This document shows positions 1 to 10,653 of a stretch of 34,686 nucleotides of DNA, in pieces (the first letter of the stretch is position 1; each line of letters starts with the position of its first letter). This DNA comes from Xenococcaceae cyanobacterium MO_188.B19 (GTDB taxonomy: Bacteria; Cyanobacteriota; Cyanobacteriia; Cyanobacteriales; Xenococcaceae): assembly GCA_030065715.1 (NCBI GenBank), contig JASJDF010000007.1:1-34686 (forward strand), read 5' to 3'. Position numbers and translations under genes: made by a program. The notes beneath the pieces are model-generated. The model saw nothing but the letters and a program-made list of their open reading frames with translations, ran no database searches and was not told the DNA's origin.

Positions 1-372
1 ACTTACAATCAGCTCATAGACCTCTACTCCTTGAGGTTCCAAATTGAATTTGATTTCCGTGATGCCAAACAATTCTGGGGTTTGGAAGATTTTATGAATA
101 TCTCTCAAACCGCTGTTACTAATGCCTTAAATCTAGCTTTCTTTATGGTCAATCTCTCTCGCCGACTCTTACGAGATTTTCGACGAGACCATCACTTAGA
201 GTTCAGTATCCTTGACTTGAAGACTTGCTATCGAGCCTTCAAATATGTTGAGGAGGTGATTAAATTACTTCCGCAAAAACCAGAGCCGATTTTAATCTGC
301 CGCATCAAGAATCAGGTGGCCAACCTCGGGGCGATTCACTCGGTTCCTGTTACAGGTATTTCACCTAAATAA
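1..372 (+). mobile_element. 3' end of an IS4-family (YREK) transposase, truncated by the window edge
   Basis: Frame is open from base 1 (TYNQLIDLYSLRFQIEFDFRDAKQFWGLEDFMNIS...). YSLRFQIEFDFRDAK matches the Y-(2)-R-(3)-E-(6)-K signature of IS4-type DDE transposases. The TTG at 31 is only an artefactual start. Confidence 0.8.
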
Positions 373-461
373 ACTCCAAAATAGCGCAAAAATTACTCTC
401 TTCTGCTCAAAACCTCTTGACAGGGGGTACGTTTTCTGGTCTTTTTTTGTCGAAGGTATTG
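341..461 (+). repeat. IS4-type element 3' end, copy 1 (121 bp; repeated at 12195-12315)
   Basis: cggttcctgttacaggtatttcacctaaataaactcc...gtctttttttgtcgaaggtattg recurs at 12195-12315 with about 2 mismatches; homology ends abruptly after ...gtattg in both copies. Confidence 0.85.
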
Positions 462-543
462 CTAATTCTATTATTGCTGATTTAAATCTAACTCTTTAGG
501 TGTAGCAGAGTATGTTGATAAGTCTAATTCTCCTACCAGATCC

Positions 544-585
544 GCTGCCATCTGCCGTCTGCCTTCTCGCTCCTTCCTCCTTCCT
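544..585. repeat. Degenerate phased heptamer (STRR-like) array
   Basis: gctgcca tctgccg tctgcct tctcgct ccttcct ccttcct. Confidence 0.55.
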
Positions 586-942
586 CAAAACCAAAAACTC
601 TGTACCTCACCAATATGAGAATTGCTATATATCGATTAATAATGTTTAAAATGACCTCAAAAGATAACCATTTTAAATAGTTTTTAGTTTGACAATTTAT
701 ATTTATATTTATATTTTATTTAAAACTTTTAATTAAGAGGTAAATAGCTAATTTTTGACAGTAATTATACTGAAAATTACTTTTTTAGCAAGATAAGTCA
801 TTTTTTTTAATGCCATTTTCTAAAAAATCGCATAACATTTTATGTTGTTAACACTCACAAGTTAATCTTAATTCTAAAAATTACTTAAAAGTTATTACTA
901 CTCTTTAACCTATATTGTCAATATCAACTAGGAGTTTAGACC

Positions 943-3900
943 TTGTCACAGTTATTTGATACCCTTATCACTCCCTATTTAAACCTAGATTTAGAATTGA
1001 GTTCAGTTGATTTGGTTAATCCCCCTGCTTCTTCCATTGAAAGCAGTAGGGTGGGCAATGCCCACTCTACTAAGGAAAATAATATCCAAGTTACAGTAGA
1101 GGGAAACAACCATGAATCCGAAACTTCTAATCCTAGAGATAATAATTTCCAGCAAAATAATTTAATTACTAATTTCGATAGAATTTTCCTAGATACAGAA
1201 TTTAGACCTAACCTGGCATTATCAAGAGCAGCCAGTTTTAGTAACAGATTTAGAGATTTTCCTCAATATTTTACAGCCAAACTCTCATCTTATCTGGGTG
1301 AGCCTCTTGCTGCCGAAGACTTTATTAATCGCTATGTAGAGTTATTTTTTATCCCCAAAGACACCAAACCTACAATACCAGAACCTCAAGCTACTGTGTC
1401 AGACACTATTGTCTTTACCGACAAAGATGACTATTCCCCAGGAGAAACCGCCACAATTTTTGGTAATAACTTCGACATTGGAGAAACTATTAAGCTTCAA
1501 GTCTTACACACTGATGGTATTCCTAACACGGGAAGTGGACATGAATCCTGGTTTATTACTGATGGTGGCGCAGGAGATTTAGATGGTGTCGCCGATGGTA
1601 ACTTCCGTACTACTTGGTATGTAAACCCCGACGACTCCTTGAACTCGACTTTTGAATTAACTGCTATTGGTCAAACCTCAGAATCAACTGCCACCCATAC
1701 CTTCACAGACTCCGACCCTGCCGTACAGTTTTTTTATGTCCCAGGTGAAGAAGCAGATATTTTAGAAGCTATACAATCAATTGCCACAAATACTGGAGAT
1801 AATTACAATTCAGCAACAGATATTCAAACTGTTATTTCAATTACGGTTTCTACTGATGACAGCATCATCTATTACGATCATTGGGAAGATGGCTACGAAA
1901 CAGATATTAATAACCCTACCCAAAGTAGTACCCAAGTTTGGGGTGATAATGACCCCAGCAATGGTATTGCACCAGGTTTTACTGTTGATGTTCTCAATGC
2001 AGGGGATATTATTGCTATAGAAAATTTTGTTGATGTTGCTAATACTGAAACAGCAATTGACTATGATGGTCGAGATAAAATTGGCGCATCTAAAGCAATT
2101 GTAGTTTCCCGCGCAGCTTGGCCCGCACAAAATAGTGACGTTTTAGGTGATAGTGGAACACTTATTGGTGGTGCAGTTGAAGTTTATGACACTTCTAAAT
2201 GGGGTACAAACTATGAAATACCCGTAGGAGAAAATATAGGCATTACAGATTTTGAATATACCTCCTTATTTATCACTGCTTCAGAAAATGGTACAAATAT
2301 CGAAATCGATTTAGATGGCAACTCTGCTACAACTGCTGATATAACATCAGTTACTCTTAATGAAGGTGAAACATACTTTGTTGATGGTGGTATTTTAGCT
2401 GGTACTACCGTTACTGCTTCTAAACCCCTTCAAGCCCAACTTCTTACTGGAGATGTTGAATCTAGATTTGCTTCTCGTTCCTATACCCTTTTACCCGTAT
2501 CAGAATGGGATAATAACTATTACACTCCCGTTGGGACAATAGAAAATGGAGGAGCAAATACAAGTATTTTTCTTTACAATCCTGATTCTAGTAATATTAC
2601 CGTTAAATATGATACTCAAAACCTGACTGCACAAGAAGTTACGGTAAATGCAGGAAGCTTTGCCACTGTCACCTTACCATTTGATGCTGATTCGGGAGCC
2701 CGTTTTTATACAGATAATCAATCTGATACTTTTTGGGCAGTCACGTCATTCGATAGTTTAGATTCTGCCCACGACTGGGGTTTTAGTCTTGTTCCCGAAA
2801 ATAATCTCAATCCAGTAATACAAGTAGGTTGGGCTCCAGGTAACGGTAACAAAGATGAAAATGGCAACCCTCTTTGGGTCATGGCAAATTTAGAGAGTGG
2901 TGAAACTACCACTATTTACATCGATTACGATGGAGATGGGGTTGCTCCTTTTACGGATATTAATGGCGGTCAATATGATGAAGCTCGTACTCTTTCTGCA
3001 TTAGAAATCACCCAAATTATCGATACTAAAAACAATGACTTTGATCAATCGGGAATTAGAGTCTATACAGTAGATGGCACTGGTCTTGCAGCAGCTTGGG
3101 GACAAGACCCGAATGCTGCTACTGCTGGCACATCCTTAGATTTCGGTACAACAGTCTTACCATTACCTGTTTCTAGTTCTTGGAAAAGTTCAACTCTTGC
3201 TGATGGTGATGGTGATGGTTTAGGAGATGAAGGAGAGACTATTACCTATAACATCAATGTTCAAAATGATGGTGTAGTCTTCCTTGGTAATGTTAAGGTC
3301 AGTGATATTATCCCCGAAGGCACGACTTATGTTCCTGGTAGTACCACCGTTACCTATATTGGGGGCAAAGTCAGTCAAAATGGGGATACGGGTATTTCTG
3401 TTACTACTACTTCTATTGCCGATGACAGCACTGGTACAGCTTTTCCCCTAGATGACGACGGTACTGACAATGGCTTCGATGCTGGTTTAAATATTGGTAA
3501 TATTGACACTGAAAAATCCGCAATTGTCTCTTTTCAGGTAACAATCAACGATCCCTATGATGGCACATCAGCATTTGTTACCAATGGTGCTACTGTAGAT
3601 TCTGATGAAGAAAGTTTTACTGTCGCCGTACAAACAGAATTAGACTCAACAATAGTCCCTAATACTCAAACTAAAACTCTTTATTTATCAGATGATTCTG
3701 GTAGTGGAGGTTCATCGACAGATTTAGATCGCATCGATCCCATTAATAGTGGAGATGGATCTCAATCTTCCCTTTCCATACCTTCTGTCAGAGATGATTT
3801 TAGTACTACTAGTTACAGCGTCAATGATGGCACAGTCAACTGGACTACAGATTGGATTGAAACCAATGATGATGAAACTCCTAATAACGTTACTGGCAGT

Positions 3901-6900
3901 GATATTTTAATACTCAACGGTACTATCTATATAGATCATGATGATACGACACCTCCGAGTATTGAGAGAGAAGTAGATTTATCAGATTCTGAAAGTGCTG
4001 TACTAAGCTTTAATTTTTTAAATACAACTGATACAGATGCTACAGATTCAGTTGTCATTGAGGCTTCCGATGATGGTGGCAGTAACTATACTATTCTAGA
4101 AACTTTTACTGGTGACTTTAATTCAGCTACGTTGAGAAGTTACGATTTAGAAAACTATATCGATCTTACCGCCAATACTCGCATTCGTTTCCGAGTCGCA
4201 GATAATAGTAGTTATACAGGCGATAATGAATTTTTTCGGATAGGTTTTGTTGAAATTGTTGAGCTAGTAACTTTTACTCAGTCCATTTCCATACAATCAG
4301 ACTTTGTATTATCTTCTGACAATAATGTTACAGTTAGCACCTTAATTGATGTTAGTAATGGTACTCCCGACACTAATTCTGATTTGGTAGCAAGTCTTAC
4401 TGACAATTCAGGTACTCTTGTCACTCTTGATAATATTATTTCGGCGGATGAACAAGGAACTGGAAGCGGAGTCTATTTAATAACTTGGCAAGAAACTCTC
4501 ACGGAAAATATTACTATTCCTGCTGGAAATACTATTGGTTTAGATATTCTAGATCGGGACACCAATTTAGAATTCAATCTTCTCTACGATAGCAACATTT
4601 ATGATCCTAATGTTTCTAAAATTGATTTACCTACTACCACTGTTATCAATATTGACTCCATTGATTTTTATAATGACTCTTCAACCAATGGCGGAAATCA
4701 AATTAATGCTGCTTCGCGGGGAGATACGGTATATGTCCGAGTGCAAGTATCCGACCCCTTCGGTGATTATGACATTACAGGACTAACTTTAGATATCAAC
4801 GATGCAGAAGATAACAATGTTGTTCCTAGCGGTACGGGTTCTGTCAATGTTACAAATATAGTTGATACTTCTGGGGATGGTATCAAAATATTTGAATACC
4901 AGTGGGATATTGACAGCAATGCAGACCTAGAAAACTACACTATTACAGCAGTTGCCACAGAAGGTTTAGAAAGTTCTCCCATTACTGATACAGATACTGT
5001 CACTTTTACGGTTAATGATAGTATCGACCCTGATGTATTCATTGGTGATGCCAGTGTAACTGAAGGAACACCATTAGTTTTCGATGTTACTCTTACTCAA
5101 GAGAGCACTACTGATATTATCCTTGACCTGACCACCACACCAGGTACAGCCACCGAAGTAGGAGATTATGAAAACCAAACCTTTGAATATAGTATTGATG
5201 GTGGTAATACTTTTATTAGTGCAGGGGGAACAAACGGTACACAAGTTACTATTCCTGCTGGTAGTACTGGTATCAAAGTTCGCATTGATTCTGTTTCCGA
5301 TACCACTGACGAACCAGACGAGACTTTTACTTTAGGAGTAAGTAGCGTAGTTAGTGGTAGTGTCAATAACTTTGCTGATACTGGTACTGGAACAATTTTA
5401 GATGATGATGCTGAACCCAATATCTCTATCAACGATGTCACCCTCACAGAAGGAGACAGCGATACTAAACAATTTACTTTTACTGTTACTCTTGACCAAG
5501 TTAGTAATCAAACTGTTACTGTTGGTTACTATACCGAAAATAGTACAGCGACTACTACCAATAATGACTACACTGGTATTGGTTCTATGCTTGTTCCTGA
5601 AACTCTTACTTTTGCCCCAGGAGAAACCAGTAGAACTGTTACAGTATTGGTGACAGGAGACACACCTGAAGAGCCTGACGAAACCTTTAATGTCAATCTG
5701 ATCAATGCAGTGAATGCCAACATTACCGATGCTGTAGGTGTGGGTACAATTATCAATGATGATGACAATACGCCTGATGTAATTATTGGCGATGCTAGTG
5801 TAGTAGAAGATCACGGAACAAATGGTAATCAATTAGTCTTTGATGTCAGCTTAACCAGTGCTAGTGATGAAGATATTACTATTACTCTAGCTGCTTCTGG
5901 TGGTACAGCTATTGGTGATACTGACTATGAAACCACTGGTTTTGAATACAGTACGGATAATGGTGTTACTTGGACTGCTGCTACAGGTACAAATACCACC
6001 GATGTAATAATTCCTGCGAATCAGACCAGCATTAAAGTTAGAATTGACTCAGCATTTGATACAGACCCTGAAAATAATGAAACTTTTATTCTAAGTGCAA
6101 CTGATGCTACTGGTGCTGATACTGGTACTGCTGCTGTAAATCAAACTTTTAGCGATACTGGTACTGGAACTATTATCGATAACGATGATACACCTACTGC
6201 TGTAATTAATGATGTTGCTCTTGCTGAAGGAGATAGCGGTACAACTTCTTTTACTTTCACTGTCAGCTTAGACAAAGCTAGTACTTCCGTAGTAACAGTA
6301 GATTACTATACTAGCGATGGTACAGCTACTACTACCAATAGTGATTATACGGCTCTTGGTTCTTCGCTTAGTCCTCTATCTCTCACTTTTGACCCAGGAG
6401 AAACCAGTAAAACTATTACTGTGGATGTCACTGGGGATACTCCTGTAGAAAATGATGAAACTTTCACAGTTACCCTTGCTAGTGCGACTAATGCCAATAT
6501 TAGTACTATTGCGACTACTAGTAATCTTAGCGGTGTAGAAAATGTAGGTACGGGTACAATTCAAAATGATGATGATAATCTCGGTTCGATTCGCGGTACG
6601 GTTTTTGCCGATACGGATAACGACAATGCTGGAGAAAGTCCTTTACAGGGTGTTACTATCGAATTATTAGATAGTGATGGGAATTCTATAGACAGCGACC
6701 CCGATACTCCCAATACCCAACCTACTATTACTACTACTGATGCCACTGGTAGCTACAGTTTTATGGATGTTGTACCTGGAGATTACATTGTTAAGCAAAC
6801 TAATCTTTCTGGTTATGCGGATGTTAGCGATAATGATAGGGTGGATGATGATGGTGGTGCTGGTGGTGTTGATGATGATACAAATAGCAATACTAACGAT

Positions 6901-9900
6901 AATTTAATTCCTGTTAGCCTATCTAACCAAGAATCCGATACGGGTAATGACTTTATTGACGAACAAACAGGAACTATTAGCGGTGAAGTTTTAGCGGATA
7001 CCAACAACGATGATATTGGAGATGCTGCTCTAGCAGGAGTTACTATTCAACTATTTGAAGATGGTAATACTACTGCTATTGCTACTACTACCACAAATAG
7101 TACTGGTAATTATAGTTTTACTGATGTTGAACCTGGTAACTACACCTTAGTAGAAACTAACCCCAGCGATTATGGTGATGTTAAAGATAGCGATACTAAC
7201 GCAGATAGTACTGCTGATGGTGCTGGTGGTAACACTGATAAAAATGTAATTTCTGTTGCTTTGTCTGCTGGTGGAATTTCTACAGGTAATGACTTTGTGG
7301 ACGAAAGAGGTGTAATTAGAGGCAACGTTAAAGCAGATACCAATAATGATGGTGATGGTGAAGTTAACTTAGAGAACGTTACTATCACTCTCACAAATAC
7401 TACTACCAGTGCTACCGTTACTACAACTACCGATGCGAGTGGTAATTACATCTTTGCGGATTTACCCTCTGGAACTTATACCGTAGTAGAAACTAATCTT
7501 TCTGGTTATGCGGATGTTAGCGAACAAGATAGTGTTACTGACGATGTTACTAATGACACAGATTTAGAAGGTAGTGGAAGCAGTAACGATAATATTCTCG
7601 ATGTAGTTCTAATCGCAGGAGAAGAAGACAGCGGTAATGATTTTATCGATGAAGCACTACCAGAAACCATTGCAGGTAAAGTTTTAGAAGATACTAACGG
7701 TGACGGTGTTGGCGATAGTCCTTTGGCTGGAGTATTGATTACTCTAAGTGATACTGATGGTAGTACTGCTGACTTGACTACTACCACTAATGAAGATGGA
7801 GAATATAGCTTTGATGTAAGTGCTACTGGTGCAGATATTTACACTCTTACTACTCCTAACTCTGGTGATGCTACAGTAGAAAATTATAACTATCTTAATG
7901 AACTAGATAGTGTTGATAATGATGGTGGTGCTAGTGGCGTTGGTAATTCTGATGCTGATAATGAACTTCGCACTGAAAACAACAACAGAACTTTAATTGT
8001 TGATTTAGCCACGGGAGAATCGGATACAGGTAACGATTTTGTTTATGAAGCAAAACCTGGAACAATTAGTGGTACGGTTTTTGCTGATGATGGTAGCGGA
8101 AATGTTGGTAAAGATGGTGTTGTTCTAACTTTATTGGATGGTGATGGCAATCCCGTATTAGATGGTACAGGTAATGCTATCACTGCTACTACTAGCGGTG
8201 GTGGTACTTATAGCTTTTCTAATCTCGAACCAGGAGATTATCAAATAGTCAAAACTGACCCCACTGGTTACAGTAGTGTTAGCGACAGTGATCAAACCGA
8301 TGATGATGCTGGTGCTACGGGAACTGATAATACGGATAACGATACCAATACAAATACTAATGATAATATTCTTATTGTCAACCTGGGTGCAGGAGAAACT
8401 GATAGTGGCAATAATTTCTTCGACCAACTCAACGCTAGTATTAACGGTACGGTACTAGAAGATACAAATGGAGATGGAAGTGGCAATACAGACGCTCCTA
8501 TTGGTGGTGTAACAGTTACTCTCAAAGATAGTGATGATAATACTGTTGCTACCGATGTTACTGATAGTAATGGGGATTATAGCTTTATTAATGTTACCCC
8601 AGGCAACTATACCGTAGTAGAAACTGACCTCAATGGTTACAGTAGCATCACCGATACAGATAGTGTTACTGACGCTGGTGGTAATGATGGTGAAATTGGT
8701 AGTGATGGCTCGAATGACAATATTATTTCTGTCAGTTTAAGCGCAGGAGAAACCGATAGTGGCAATGATTTTGTCGATGCTCAAAACGGTAGCATTAGCG
8801 GCAGTGTAAAAGCAGATACTACTGGCAATGATGCTGGTGATACAGCATTAAGTGGTGTAACGATTACTCTCAGAAATGCCAGTGATGACAGTACAGTTGC
8901 AACCACAACTACTGATACTACTGGTAATTATAGTTTTAATGATGTTGCACCTGGAAACTACGAAGTTGTTGAAACTAATCCTGATGGTTATGTTGATGTT
9001 AACGAACTAGATAGTGTGGATGATGATGGTGGTGCTACTGGTTCTGGAAACACTGATAGCGATAATGAAACTGCTGGTGCTAATGATGACAATATCTTAT
9101 CTGTAACTCTTGTTTCGGGTGAATCTGATACTGGTAATGACTTTGTTAATGAACAAACAGGAACTATTAGCGGTACAGTTTTTGAAGAAAATAATAATGG
9201 TAATGGTACTACTGGGGATATTGGCTTAGTTGGGGTGGAAGTCAGATTACAGGATAGAGATAACAGTAATGCTACTCTGGCGACAGCAATAACTGCTGGT
9301 GATGGGACTTATAGCTTTACTAATGTTGCACCTGGAAATTATCGACTCAGACAAATCAATCCGACAAATTATACCAACGTACTTGATGGAGATACTGTAG
9401 ATGATGGTAATGATGATACTGATGCCAATGGTGACGCAGGATTTAATTCCAATACCAATAATCAAATTATTTTTCTAGATTTTGTTGCAGGAGAAACGGA
9501 TACTGGTAATGATTTTGTTGTAGAAGTTAATGCCACTGGATTGATTAGTGGTAATGTTTCTGAAGACACTGATGGTGATGGTGCTGGTGATACTCCTTTA
9601 GAAAATATCAATATCACTCTTGATGATGGTGTAAACACTCCTACTACTATCCAAACTGATGCCGATGGTAATTATAGTTTTACTGGTTTAGCAAATGGTA
9701 CTTATACTATCACTCAAGAAAATTTGAGTGGTTATGGAAATGTAGCCGAAAGTGATGGGACTAATAATAATACCATCGGTACTATTACTATCAATAATGA
9801 TGCTTCTACTGGGAACAATTTTGTAGATGGACTAGAAGCCAGTATCAGTGGTGTGGTTTGGGAAGACCTAGATAGTAATGGAATTCGCGGTCAATTTGAA

Positions 9901-10644
9901 GATGTTATTAGTGGAGTGAGTGTAACTCTCACCCGTGGTGGTGCTGATGGTCTTCTCAGTACTGCTGGAGATAATACCATAGTCGATCAAAATACTGGTA
10001 CTGATGGTACTTATAGTTTCACTGGCTTAAATCCAGGGGAAGAATATCAGGTTAGTTTCCCTACTACTGTTAGTGGTTACAATGGCTTGACTACACAAGA
10101 TACTGGTTCGGATAACACCATTGATTCGGATGTTAATAATACTACTGGAATAGCTAGTAATGACGATGTGACTAGCCCTGGTAATATCATTACCCTCGAC
10201 CCAGGAGAGGATAAAGAAAAGATCGATGCTGGTTATTTACCAAATACTACGGTTATAGATGGTACAGATAGTTCTGAAACTTTGAGTGGTGGTACTGGAG
10301 ATGAAACTATTATTGGCTACAAAGGTCAAGATACCCTGAGTGGTGGTGGTGGTAGTGATACTTTCTTCTATAACGAAACCAGTGACGGTATAGATATTAT
10401 TACTGACTTTACTAGTGGTGACGATAAATTGGATTTCAGCAAGATTGTGGAGGAAATTGAAAATTATGTAGGTTCTAGTATTAGCAATCCTATTAGTAGC
10501 GGTTATATCATCTGGGAAAACTTTAGTGGAGTGGGAACTATGGTGAGGGCTGATTTTGATAATACTGGTAGTCTGAATCCGAAAGATGTGGTTTTCTTGC
10601 AAAACCCCAATGACACTATCGTTGCAGGAGATTTTATTCTGTAG
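943..10644 (+). CDS. Giant mosaic RTX surface protein/adhesin (3233 aa), putative type I secretion substrate
   Basis: TTG start with upstream AGGAG (929-933). IgGFc-binding-like region (SIIYYDHWEDGYE...; KWGTNYEIPVGENIG), DUF11-like (DEGETITYNINVQNDG...VSDIIPEGTTYVPGS), four Calx-beta-like units (VTEGTPLVFDVTLTQ...GTGTILDDD), ten SdrD-B-like units (GTISGTVFADT...GNYSF.DV.PGNY...SDTGNDFVDE), RTX tail (SGGTGDETIIGYKGQDTLSGGGGSDTF) and a hydrophobic C-terminus (DTIVAGDFIL). Confidence 0.9.
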   Translation: MSQLFDTLITPYLNLDLELSSVDLVNPPASSIESSRVGNAHSTKENNIQVTVEGNNHESETSNPRDNNFQQNNLITNFDRIFLDTEFRPNLALSRAASFSNRFRDFPQYFTAKLSSYLGEPLAAEDFINRYVELFFIPKDTKPTIPEPQATVSDTIVFTDKDDYSPGETATIFGNNFDIGETIKLQVLHTDGIPNTGSGHESWFITDGGAGDLDGVADGNFRTTWYVNPDDSLNSTFELTAIGQTSESTATHTFTDSDPAVQFFYVPGEEADILEAIQSIATNTGDNYNSATDIQTVISITVSTDDSIIYYDHWEDGYETDINNPTQSSTQVWGDNDPSNGIAPGFTVDVLNAGDIIAIENFVDVANTETAIDYDGRDKIGASKAIVVSRAAWPAQNSDVLGDSGTLIGGAVEVYDTSKWGTNYEIPVGENIGITDFEYTSLFITASENGTNIEIDLDGNSATTADITSVTLNEGETYFVDGGILAGTTVTASKPLQAQLLTGDVESRFASRSYTLLPVSEWDNNYYTPVGTIENGGANTSIFLYNPDSSNITVKYDTQNLTAQEVTVNAGSFATVTLPFDADSGARFYTDNQSDTFWAVTSFDSLDSAHDWGFSLVPENNLNPVIQVGWAPGNGNKDENGNPLWVMANLESGETTTIYIDYDGDGVAPFTDINGGQYDEARTLSALEITQIIDTKNNDFDQSGIRVYTVDGTGLAAAWGQDPNAATAGTSLDFGTTVLPLPVSSSWKSSTLADGDGDGLGDEGETITYNINVQNDGVVFLGNVKVSDIIPEGTTYVPGSTTVTYIGGKVSQNGDTGISVTTTSIADDSTGTAFPLDDDGTDNGFDAGLNIGNIDTEKSAIVSFQVTINDPYDGTSAFVTNGATVDSDEESFTVAVQTELDSTIVPNTQTKTLYLSDDSGSGGSSTDLDRIDPINSGDGSQSSLSIPSVRDDFSTTSYSVNDGTVNWTTDWIETNDDETPNNVTGSDILILNGTIYIDHDDTTPPSIEREVDLSDSESAVLSFNFLNTTDTDATDSVVIEASDDGGSNYTILETFTGDFNSATLRSYDLENYIDLTANTRIRFRVADNSSYTGDNEFFRIGFVEIVELVTFTQSISIQSDFVLSSDNNVTVSTLIDVSNGTPDTNSDLVASLTDNSGTLVTLDNIISADEQGTGSGVYLITWQETLTENITIPAGNTIGLDILDRDTNLEFNLLYDSNIYDPNVSKIDLPTTTVINIDSIDFYNDSSTNGGNQINAASRGDTVYVRVQVSDPFGDYDITGLTLDINDAEDNNVVPSGTGSVNVTNIVDTSGDGIKIFEYQWDIDSNADLENYTITAVATEGLESSPITDTDTVTFTVNDSIDPDVFIGDASVTEGTPLVFDVTLTQESTTDIILDLTTTPGTATEVGDYENQTFEYSIDGGNTFISAGGTNGTQVTIPAGSTGIKVRIDSVSDTTDEPDETFTLGVSSVVSGSVNNFADTGTGTILDDDAEPNISINDVTLTEGDSDTKQFTFTVTLDQVSNQTVTVGYYTENSTATTTNNDYTGIGSMLVPETLTFAPGETSRTVTVLVTGDTPEEPDETFNVNLINAVNANITDAVGVGTIINDDDNTPDVIIGDASVVEDHGTNGNQLVFDVSLTSASDEDITITLAASGGTAIGDTDYETTGFEYSTDNGVTWTAATGTNTTDVIIPANQTSIKVRIDSAFDTDPENNETFILSATDATGADTGTAAVNQTFSDTGTGTIIDNDDTPTAVINDVALAEGDSGTTSFTFTVSLDKASTSVVTVDYYTSDGTATTTNSDYTALGSSLSPLSLTFDPGETSKTITVDVTGDTPVENDETFTVTLASATNANISTIATTSNLSGVENVGTGTIQNDDDNLGSIRGTVFADTDNDNAGESPLQGVTIELLDSDGNSIDSDPDTPNTQPTITTTDATGSYSFMDVVPGDYIVKQTNLSGYADVSDNDRVDDDGGAGGVDDDTNSNTNDNLIPVSLSNQESDTGNDFIDEQTGTISGEVLADTNNDDIGDAALAGVTIQLFEDGNTTAIATTTTNSTGNYSFTDVEPGNYTLVETNPSDYGDVKDSDTNADSTADGAGGNTDKNVISVALSAGGISTGNDFVDERGVIRGNVKADTNNDGDGEVNLENVTITLTNTTTSATVTTTTDASGNYIFADLPSGTYTVVETNLSGYADVSEQDSVTDDVTNDTDLEGSGSSNDNILDVVLIAGEEDSGNDFIDEALPETIAGKVLEDTNGDGVGDSPLAGVLITLSDTDGSTADLTTTTNEDGEYSFDVSATGADIYTLTTPNSGDATVENYNYLNELDSVDNDGGASGVGNSDADNELRTENNNRTLIVDLATGESDTGNDFVYEAKPGTISGTVFADDGSGNVGKDGVVLTLLDGDGNPVLDGTGNAITATTSGGGTYSFSNLEPGDYQIVKTDPTGYSSVSDSDQTDDDAGATGTDNTDNDTNTNTNDNILIVNLGAGETDSGNNFFDQLNASINGTVLEDTNGDGSGNTDAPIGGVTVTLKDSDDNTVATDVTDSNGDYSFINVTPGNYTVVETDLNGYSSITDTDSVTDAGGNDGEIGSDGSNDNIISVSLSAGETDSGNDFVDAQNGSISGSVKADTTGNDAGDTALSGVTITLRNASDDSTVATTTTDTTGNYSFNDVAPGNYEVVETNPDGYVDVNELDSVDDDGGATGSGNTDSDNETAGANDDNILSVTLVSGESDTGNDFVNEQTGTISGTVFEENNNGNGTTGDIGLVGVEVRLQDRDNSNATLATAITAGDGTYSFTNVAPGNYRLRQINPTNYTNVLDGDTVDDGNDDTDANGDAGFNSNTNNQIIFLDFVAGETDTGNDFVVEVNATGLISGNVSEDTDGDGAGDTPLENINITLDDGVNTPTTIQTDADGNYSFTGLANGTYTITQENLSGYGNVAESDGTNNNTIGTITINNDASTGNNFVDGLEASISGVVWEDLDSNGIRGQFEDVISGVSVTLTRGGADGLLSTAGDNTIVDQNTGTDGTYSFTGLNPGEEYQVSFPTTVSGYNGLTTQDTGSDNTIDSDVNNTTGIASNDDVTSPGNIITLDPGEDKEKIDAGYLPNTTVIDGTDSSETLSGGTGDETIIGYKGQDTLSGGGGSDTFFYNETSDGIDIITDFTSGDDKLDFSKIVEEIENYVGSSISNPISSGYIIWENFSGVGTMVRADFDNTGSLNPKDVVFLQNPNDTIVAGDFIL
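1045..1071. repeat. Dispersed palindromic repeat inside the adhesin CDS
   Basis: agtagggtgggca-a-tgcccactctact, a 13-bp stem with one G/T mismatch; read in frame as S-R-V-G-N-A-H-S-T. Confidence 0.8.
5026..6570 (+). other. Region of four Calx-beta-like repeats within the giant ORF
   Basis: Units begin near DPDVFIGDASVTEG, EPNISINDVTLTEGDS, TPDVIIGDASVVEDHG, TPTAVINDVALAEGDS; each closes with GTGTI..(D/N)DD. Confidence 0.75.
6583..10240 (+). other. Region of ten SdrD-B-like Ca-binding repeats within the giant ORF
   Basis: Unit starts: GSIRGTVFADT, GTISGEVLADT, GVIRGNVKADT, ETIAGKVLEDT, GTISGTVFADD, ASINGTVLEDT, GSISGSVKADT, GTISGTVFEEN, GLISGNVSEDT, ASISGVVWEDL; most carry DxNxDG/DTDGDGAGD-type loops. 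Confidence 0.75.
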
Positions 10645-10653
10645 ATTTTATCT

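Noticed and set aside
5026-10240. Periodic repeats that could superficially suggest a CRISPR or DNA satellite
   Set aside because: The periodicity is at the protein level (about 110-130 aa Calx-beta/SdrD-B modules), with diverged DNA and an open frame throughout.
1837-10602. Many small ORFs antisense to or out of frame with the giant adhesin gene (e.g. 5398-5832 -, 5166-5447 -, 10237-10602 -)
   Set aside because: They mirror the repetitive Thr/Asp/Ser/Gly codons of the main frame (e.g. repeated SLTSA/SVSAKT patterns) and show no independent protein features.
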